Source: an uncultured Collinsella sp. (GTDB lineage: Bacteria; Actinomycetota; Coriobacteriia; Coriobacteriales; Coriobacteriaceae). From it: DNA of 20,339 nt. The notes under the pieces were generated by a model. The model saw only the letters and a program-made list of their open reading frames with translations. It did not search any database and was not told where the DNA came from. Position numbers and translations under genes: made by a program. Positions 14,912 through 20,339 of this stretch are shown here, piece by piece (position 1 is the stretch's first letter; the number at the start of each line of letters is the position of its first letter). The stretch is from positions 1 through 20,339 of the forward strand of contig CALFGH010000273.1 in assembly GCA_937958315.1 (NCBI GenBank). Direction: 5' to 3'.

Positions 14912-15916
14912 ATGGACTGCGATGGCTACCCGCGCATTCCCATGCCGTTGATGTGCACTGCCTTTGTGCCGGGCCAGATTGACGCTGCGGTTGCAAGCAT
15001 TTCCGACCCCGATTCACGCACCATCGCCACGGCAGAAGCGCTGTACTTTCGCGGACAGGCCACGCTCGCCGCCGAGACAGCACGCCCCTATCTTGACGCC
15101 ACCGACCCCGCACTGCGCTATTCCGCATGCCTTATCTGCGGATATGCCAGTCTATCGCTCAACCGTATCGCCGATGCCCGCCGTTGCCTTGCAGGCATCC
15201 TCGATACGCCAACTGACGAGGAATCGTCCGCCGCCCACGCCACGCATATCCTGTTCGCTTCGGCCGCGAGCGTCCTGCTGCACTTGCCCTCCCCGTATTC
15301 TGCCGAAGAGTTTTATCCACTAGCGGCGCATCTGCCCGAAGGTCTGCGCCTGTTCGCCAGCTACGTGATGGCGCACGCCTTGTATCTGCGCGGCGAATAC
15401 GGCCGCAGCCTAGGCATGGCGGAAAATGCCCTGATCATGAAACAGGGAAGCTATCCCATCTCGGAACTGTTCCTGCACCTGGCAGCTTCCATGGCATGCA
15501 TGAGCCTCAAGGACATCGACGCCGCAAAGGCACACTTCGGAGCCGCTTGGAACATTGCGCGCCCCGACGGCCTTATCGAGCTCATTGGTGAGCACCACGG
15601 CCTTTTGCAGGGGCTCATCGAGGCATGCCTAAAATCGCAATACCCAGACGATTTCGCACGTATCATCGAGATTACGTATCGATTCAGCTACGGCTGGCGG
15701 CGCATCCACAACCCCGATTCAGGCGAGGACGTGGCCGACGATTTAACGACCACGGAGTTCACCATGGCCATGCTCGCCTGCCGCGGATGGACCAACGCCG
15801 AAATCGCACGCCACATGGAAGTTTCGCCGGGCACCGTTAAAAACCGCCTATCAGGAGTGTATGCCAAACTTGGTATCGGAACTCGCGCCGAGCTGGTCGC
15901 GCATATGTTGCGTTAG
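14912..15916 (+). CDS. LuxR-family regulator with helical repeat domain
   Basis: A 334-residue protein. Residues about 20-260 are Ala/Leu-rich paired helices that look like TPR or MalT-type repeats. Residues about 280-334 are a LuxR helix-turn-helix: TEFTMAMLACRGWTNAEIAR, then VSPGTVKNRLSGVYAKLGI. There is no receiver domain. The start ATG has GGAG 8 bases upstream; the longer frame from 14729 lies over the kinase gene and is rejected. It is 68 bases after the kinase, with a possible -10 TACAAT at 14872-14877, so it may be separately transcribed. It may control the surface-protein gene downstream, but this is only position. Confidence 0.9.
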   Translation: MDCDGYPRIPMPLMCTAFVPGQIDAAVASISDPDSRTIATAEALYFRGQATLAAETARPYLDATDPALRYSACLICGYASLSLNRIADARRCLAGILDTPTDEESSAAHATHILFASAASVLLHLPSPYSAEEFYPLAAHLPEGLRLFASYVMAHALYLRGEYGRSLGMAENALIMKQGSYPISELFLHLAASMACMSLKDIDAAKAHFGAAWNIARPDGLIELIGEHHGLLQGLIEACLKSQYPDDFARIIEITYRFSYGWRRIHNPDSGEDVADDLTTTEFTMAMLACRGWTNAEIARHMEVSPGTVKNRLSGVYAKLGIGTRAELVAHMLR

Positions 15917-15929
15917 CGACCGGGCCGCC

Positions 15930-15963
15930 AAGCGCATCGAACGCGTTCCGGAACCCGGCGCTT
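15930..15963 (+). terminator. Possible terminator after the LuxR gene
   Basis: AAGCGC and GCGCTT enclose a GC-rich interior with further self-complementary pieces (GAACGCGTTC, GTTCCGGAAC). No clean T-run follows, so the call is weak. Elsewhere in 15917-16071 I see a 12-bp palindrome CGCCACGTGGCG (16006-16017) and a TTGACC at 15985-15990 without a matching -10. Confidence 0.3.
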
Positions 15964-16071
15964 CGCTCGATTAATTTGGACATTTTGACCCTTGAATGGC
16001 ACTACCGCCACGTGGCGCCTTCTCGCAAAATTGGATTATTTCCACCGATACCTGCGGGATGGGAGCCAAAG

Positions 16072-19000
16072 ATGCTTGATCGCCGTTCGCTACTTGTTGC
16101 CGGAGCGTCCTCGCTGGCGAGCATTATGTTGCCGCGCGTGCCGGGAAGCACAAACGCCTTCATATTGCCGTTCGCGCCTACCGAAGCCTATGCCGACGAA
16201 AAAGACCCCTTCAGGGTGCTCGTTCTCTCGCGCACCATGTTTGGTGTGGTCGTGGTCGACGTCGCCAACAAGAATACGCCCATCAAGGGTGCCCAGGTCA
16301 CGCTCACATCGCGCTATGCCGCAGGCAAGCAGCTCTCCGCCACGACCGACGACGAAGGCACGGCCATCTTTGAGATCGCGCCGCTTTCGGAAGGCTACGT
16401 GGACGAGGCGACGCTTCTCGACGCGTACGACTTTAACGGCGGCATCTCCATTAGCATGGCAGGCTACCGCGATGTCGAGATTCCCCTTGCGCGCATCCAA
16501 GGCGGCACCGCCATAACCGCGCCCACGCGTCCGCTTTCCGACGGCGAGCCGTACTTTCGACAGCTCACGTTTGACGAATGGGACATCCAGTACGCCGACG
16601 CCACGTTTATGGCAATGCCAGCGGACGAAGCAGCAAACGAGCAGCCCGACACGCACGCCTTCACTGTACAGGCTCATCTGCCGCAGGGTGGGCAGGCGAC
16701 GTTGCATATCAATAAAGTGATGCCCGCTGCGGGCAGCTCATCCGAAACCGTCACGCAGATTGGCCAAGTCAAGGCCAGCGCATCGAGCGCGGATAATCTG
16801 GCGACGTTCACACTCGAAGACAAGTTCCTCGATGCAGCGTCGAGCCTTCTGGAAGAAGGATGCAAGCTGCGCTTTGTGCTCGACTACCAGGGCAAAACCT
16901 ACACGCTCTCATCCCCCATGGCCGTTGTCACCGCACCGGCCGCAAAGGCGGAATCCGGATCGACCACTATCGTCCCCACTACCATGAACCAAGAGATTAC
17001 TCCGTTTGATTTCCCAGCGGCGTTTCCCGGCATCGGCGGCAATAAGTTCACGTGCTGGATGCCCTCGTTCCCCATTTTGTTCGATTTCTCTTTTGCCGGG
17101 TACGTGCTGTTTGGCGGAGGATACAAACCGGTCGGCTACATGAACGATTCAGGCAATCCGGATCCGGAGTACTGGAAGAAATCGCCGCGCGAGTCGGGCG
17201 CCAAACAGGCAAACCGCTACCTCGACGAGATGGAGGGGAAGTGGAATCAGTACAAGAGTATGAGCGCCGGTTCGGGAACCGATCCAAGAAACACTAAGCT
17301 CCTTCGCCACCATTGCACGCTGCTGTTCACGATGGATATCGCCACACAGCTGTACGGCTCGCTCGCCTACGATTGGGTGGGCAAAACCTGGGGCAACAAC
17401 AACGACCCCGCATACGGCAATATTAAGGCACTCTTCCAGGTAAGAACCGACCTCAATTGGACCGAGCAGTTTACCCTAGGACCGGTGCCGTTTTTCTTAA
17501 ACGTCAACCCCTGGGTGCTGGCGAAGCTGGCGCTCGCCGTGGGTGCCCACACGCACGGCAGCGGCGCGGCGTTTTTTAAAAACATTTCGCTCGACTATTC
17601 AAACACCTCGGGCTCGTTCACCATCCAGATCGGGCTTGCTGTCACCTTTGGAGCCGGCGTTGCAGGCGTCGCTTCGTCTGCCGTGCGCGGCGCTGCATCC
17701 CTCACGCTGTTCATTGGGTACGAGAAGGCAGATGGACACCAGCTTCCGCGACTGCGCGTAGGTGCAGACGTCGATGTCGATGTGATGCTCCAGTTCGTAA
17801 TGTTCAAGTGGACCACCAAGGCTTGGTCGGGGTCGTGGCCCACACTCCTCGATTCGTGGAATATGTCGGTGAACAATGGCAACCAGTATGTGCTCCAACG
17901 CTCTGAGCTCGCATTGGGTGGGGATACGCCTTACACGCTGGATGCCTGCTTCGGCACGCCCGGCAACATCGAGGCGGGCGGCGTGCCGCAGTTTATCGCA
18001 TCGGCCACCATCGTCACCAACGCCGAGCTGCTCGCACGCGCCGAGGTTAATGCCACTGCCGCAAACGTTGCGCCTGTCGTGCGCGATTGGGATCAAGCGG
18101 TCACGCGCATTGAGCTCGAGGCGGATGCAGAGAGCGACGACACGGGACAGGTCGAGCATTTCGTCCACGCACTGATAGAGAACGACGAAAACGCCGCGTC
18201 GATGTATGCGTACACCCATATCAGGCAGGCGAAGGACGCCGTTGCGGACCCCAACGCCAATTCTGCTGGTGTATCGGAGGACGAGCGTGGCGGCATCAAG
18301 CCCTCGAGCGACAACGTGCTGTTTACTGGCGTGCTCAGCGAAGCTCACATGAAGCTGGCAATGATCGCCGGCGTAGAATGCCTGTTCCGTATCGCCTCGG
18401 TGCGCTACGGCGACAATGGCCGCTCGCGCCTAGTGGTGCACACAAAGGCAAACGGCACGTGGTCCGCTCCCACGCCCGTGGACTTCCCCCTTGGCTTTGG
18501 CGAGGGCGACGTGGAGCGCGAGGGCATATTCGATTACGACTTCGACGTAGTGGAATATACGGACGGAAGAGAAAACCAGGACGCTTACGTGCTGCTGGTC
18601 TCGGGCGAGCGCCCCGACGGCGACAACACCTTTTTCGATGCGGCGAGCACATCCGGCATACTGTCCGTTGTGCGCCTGCGCATAAGTAATAGCGAAGTTC
18701 GCGTGATATCGCACACGTCGTGGCGCAGCATCTCGCGCGGCCGCCTTCAGGAGGATGGCCACCATTGTCTGCAGTGTCCACGCATCACGGTGGGCAAGAC
18801 GCTGGTCGACGGGCGCCTGTCGGGCGCCTACCTCCACCGCCGCGGAACCACCGCAGAAAAGGCGCTCGGCAGCGAGGCTGAGGTTGCGTTGGAGTGCTTT
18901 ACCCTGTGGTCGGATGATTTGGGCGACAGTCTCACGTTCCGTCAGGTCCTCCGCTTTCCGCAGGCACCGTCGAGCATCGAGCTGGGCGCGCCCGAGAATA

Positions 19001-20339
19001 TCAACGGCAAAATGGTGGTGCCCGTTGCGTACGAGACCGAAGACGGTTGCGGCTGCGCATCGTACGCCGTGATCGGCCAGTCCATTGCGGGCTGGGGCGT
19101 TATGTCACCAGATGCCACAGTACCCCACGCGGTGCCGTGGCCGCAGCACACGGGCTTTTTGGCAACCGTCAACGAGCAACTGCAGCATATTACTTGGACG
19201 CGAGGCGCATCGGCATTTGCAACGCAGCCCGTGGGTGCCGCAGGCTGTGGCCCGGCATCGTTTAGCGTAAGCAACAACGGCAGGTGCGTGCTCTATGTAG
19301 AGAACACCGATGGCAAGGTGGGACAAACCTACGACGAAGAAGGCAACCCGGTAGCAGTGATGGGCAAGCACTTCCGCATCTTCGCCAGCACCTTGGCAGG
19401 CGATCTGTTCACGGAGCCGTTTGTGATGTGCGAGCTGGACCATCCCGTCGATCAGATAACGACATTTTTGACGTCGGGAGGCGTGCTCTCCGCGCTCGCC
19501 ACGCACATTGTGAGCGCGGAGAAGAGCGAGGCAGAGCTGCGCAGCATCGAAGTACCCTTGGTGGCGTGCGCCACCCCGACGGGCGCCGTTGCTACCTCGG
19601 GCGCGGTGGTGCCCGGAGCAGCAGGCGAATCCTTCATGGTCACGGTGCGAAACGACGGCAACACCTTGCTGACCGCCGGCACGATCGATTTGTACCGAGA
19701 GGGCTCCAGCCAGCCGTTCTCCAGCGCATCCATCGGATTCGGAGCGAACGCACGCATGGCTTCGATCTACGATCCAGAGCTCGCCGAGGACGCTTCGGCC
19801 AACGACATGGCACACGTGAAGTACGCGCTCGAGACGCTGGGCGCACGTTTTGCAACGCACCCGCTGGTAGCCGACAACGGCAACGCCGTGCTGGCACCGG
19901 GTTGCACGGCACAGTTCCGCATGAGCTTCGCCATCCCCGAGAGTTGGAGCGACGAAGTGGGCAAACGCGTAACGCTGTATGCGAAGGCGCGTAATCTGGT
20001 GGCGCTCGATCCCGTAACGCTCAAGGAAATTCGACCGGGCGCAAACTCGGCGCTGGATGCCGTACTGCACGAGCTTCATGTGCCCGACGCAGCATGTGAA
20101 CGCTCGGAAGTGCAGGTCGGCGTATGCGACAGCGCGGATACGGCAGGACTTCACGACGCCCCGATGACGGTAGACGGCGATGGTGGCTCGAGTGGCGGCG
20201 GTACTGACGAGGGCGACGGCTCCGGCGGAAGCAGCTCCGGCAGCGGCAAGGACCACGGCAATAACAAGCGCTCCGGAAAAGCGGGCGCGCTTGCGGGCAC
20301 GGGCGAGCCGCCGTCGATGGGATCGCCCAGCACGTTGAA
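16072..20339 (+). CDS. Giant exported surface protein, probably sortase-anchored, 3' end missing
   Basis: The frame is open from the ATG at 16072 (GGGAG 7 bases upstream) to the window end without a stop, over 1,420 codons. The N-terminus has a twin-arginine-like signal (MLDRRSLLVAGASSLAS) with probable cleavage after AYA (residue 41). Next is a carboxypeptidase-regulatory/Cna-B-like beta domain (about 47-150: VVVDVANKNTPIKGAQVTLT...TDDEGTAIFEI). Then comes a beta-rich middle with Trp/Gly-rich stretches, and a region near 760-1,050 with blade-like repeats that could be a propeller. A CARDB/NEW3-like domain follows (about 1,180-1,330: VTVRNDGNTLLTAGTIDLY). The end is a Gly/Ser/Asp linker (about 1,365-1,400) and LAGTG at 1,407-1,411, which resembles the LAxTG motif of class E sortases. 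The hydrophobic anchor would be past the edge. Adhesin or surface enzyme; no catalytic motif seen. Confidence 0.88.
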   Translation, partial: MLDRRSLLVAGASSLASIMLPRVPGSTNAFILPFAPTEAYADEKDPFRVLVLSRTMFGVVVVDVANKNTPIKGAQVTLTSRYAAGKQLSATTDDEGTAIFEIAPLSEGYVDEATLLDAYDFNGGISISMAGYRDVEIPLARIQGGTAITAPTRPLSDGEPYFRQLTFDEWDIQYADATFMAMPADEAANEQPDTHAFTVQAHLPQGGQATLHINKVMPAAGSSSETVTQIGQVKASASSADNLATFTLEDKFLDAASSLLEEGCKLRFVLDYQGKTYTLSSPMAVVTAPAAKAESGSTTIVPTTMNQEITPFDFPAAFPGIGGNKFTCWMPSFPILFDFSFAGYVLFGGGYKPVGYMNDSGNPDPEYWKKSPRESGAKQANRYLDEMEGKWNQYKSMSAGSGTDPRNTKLLRHHCTLLFTMDIATQLYGSLAYDWVGKTWGNNNDPAYGNIKALFQVRTDLNWTEQFTLGPVPFFLNVNPWVLAKLALAVGAHTHGSGAAFFKNISLDYSNTSGSFTIQIGLAVTFGAGVAGVASSAVRGAASLTLFIGYEKADGHQLPRLRVGADVDVDVMLQFVMFKWTTKAWSGSWPTLLDSWNMSVNNGNQYVLQRSELALGGDTPYTLDACFGTPGNIEAGGVPQFIASATIVTNAELLARAEVNATAANVAPVVRDWDQAVTRIELEADAESDDTGQVEHFVHALIENDENAASMYAYTHIRQAKDAVADPNANSAGVSEDERGGIKPSSDNVLFTGVLSEAHMKLAMIAGVECLFRIASVRYGDNGRSRLVVHTKANGTWSAPTPVDFPLGFGEGDVEREGIFDYDFDVVEYTDGRENQDAYVLLVSGERPDGDNTFFDAASTSGILSVVRLRISNSEVRVISHTSWRSISRGRLQEDGHHCLQCPRITVGKTLVDGRLSGAYLHRRGTTAEKALGSEAEVALECFTLWSDDLGDSLTFRQVLRFPQAPSSIELGAPENINGKMVVPVAYETEDGCGCASYAVIGQSIAGWGVMSPDATVPHAVPWPQHTGFLATVNEQLQHITWTRGASAFATQPVGAAGCGPASFSVSNNGRCVLYVENTDGKVGQTYDEEGNPVAVMGKHFRIFASTLAGDLFTEPFVMCELDHPVDQITTFLTSGGVLSALATHIVSAEKSEAELRSIEVPLVACATPTGAVATSGAVVPGAAGESFMVTVRNDGNTLLTAGTIDLYREGSSQPFSSASIGFGANARMASIYDPELAEDASANDMAHVKYALETLGARFATHPLVADNGNAVLAPGCTAQFRMSFAIPESWSDEVGKRVTLYAKARNLVALDPVTLKEIRPGANSALDAVLHELHVPDAACERSEVQVGVCDSADTAGLHDAPMTVDGDGGSSGGGTDEGDGSGGSSSGSGKDHGNNKRSGKAGALAGTGEPPSMGSPSTL

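Noticed and set aside
16006..16017. Palindrome CGCCACGTGGCG upstream of the surface protein gene as an operator
   Set aside because: A single short GC-rich palindrome with no second copy and no promoter around it; kept only as a note.
16090..19994. Many shorter frames on both strands in the right-hand 4 kb
   Set aside because: All are explained by one long frame that runs off the window without a stop.
19105..20256. 383-codon minus-strand frame opposite the surface protein
   Set aside because: Low-complexity Ala/Val/Arg reading. The plus-strand frame is continuous from 16072 and has a signal peptide and domains.

Overview
The window reads as a chromosomal segment of a moderately GC-rich Gram-positive actinobacterium, most likely a Coriobacteriia gut anaerobe of the Collinsella type. 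The grounds are OFA-like MFS carriers, a helical-domain LuxR-family regulator, a CXXC small protein beside a NapH-like ferredoxin protein, and a giant exported protein ending in an LAxTG-type sorting motif. This taxonomic call is inference from gene style, not from a marker gene.

Left edge to about 1.0 kb: the 3' part of a membrane-anchored protein of unknown function, then a gene-free stretch with a 184-bp palindromic repeat, a 33-bp palindrome and a terminator. From 1.1 to 7.1 kb lies an agmatine-deiminase-type catabolic locus. An operon on the minus strand (agmatine deiminase-like, putrescine/ornithine carbamoyltransferase-like, MFS carrier) faces a divergent TetR regulator, and a second, paralogous MFS carrier converges on tetR. 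Copies of one palindrome (TACCGttCGGTA) lie at the operon promoter and the second-carrier promoter, with a partial site at the tetR promoter, so TetR probably controls all of them. A second copy of the same 184-bp repeat and its 33-bp companion closes the locus at 7.15 to 7.38 kb. The catabolic block is therefore bracketed by direct copies of a MITE-like element.

From 7.4 to 10.6 kb there is one very large ABC transporter with fused ATPase and FtsX/MacB-type permease and a roughly 650-residue outside domain. From 10.9 to 12.9 kb there is a three-gene minus-strand operon: a 48-residue membrane CXXC protein (too short for most ORF callers), a NapH-like polyferredoxin membrane protein, and a TlpA/ResA-like thioredoxin lipoprotein. 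It looks like a route for carrying electrons across the membrane to extracytoplasmic thiols. A divergent OmpR-type response regulator and histidine kinase (13.0 to 14.8 kb) may govern it. A LuxR-type regulator (14.9 to 15.9 kb) follows.

From 16.07 kb to the right edge a single open frame of more than 1,400 codons encodes an exported, probably sortase-anchored surface protein, cut by the window end. No rRNA, tRNA, CRISPR array or transposase gene was seen.
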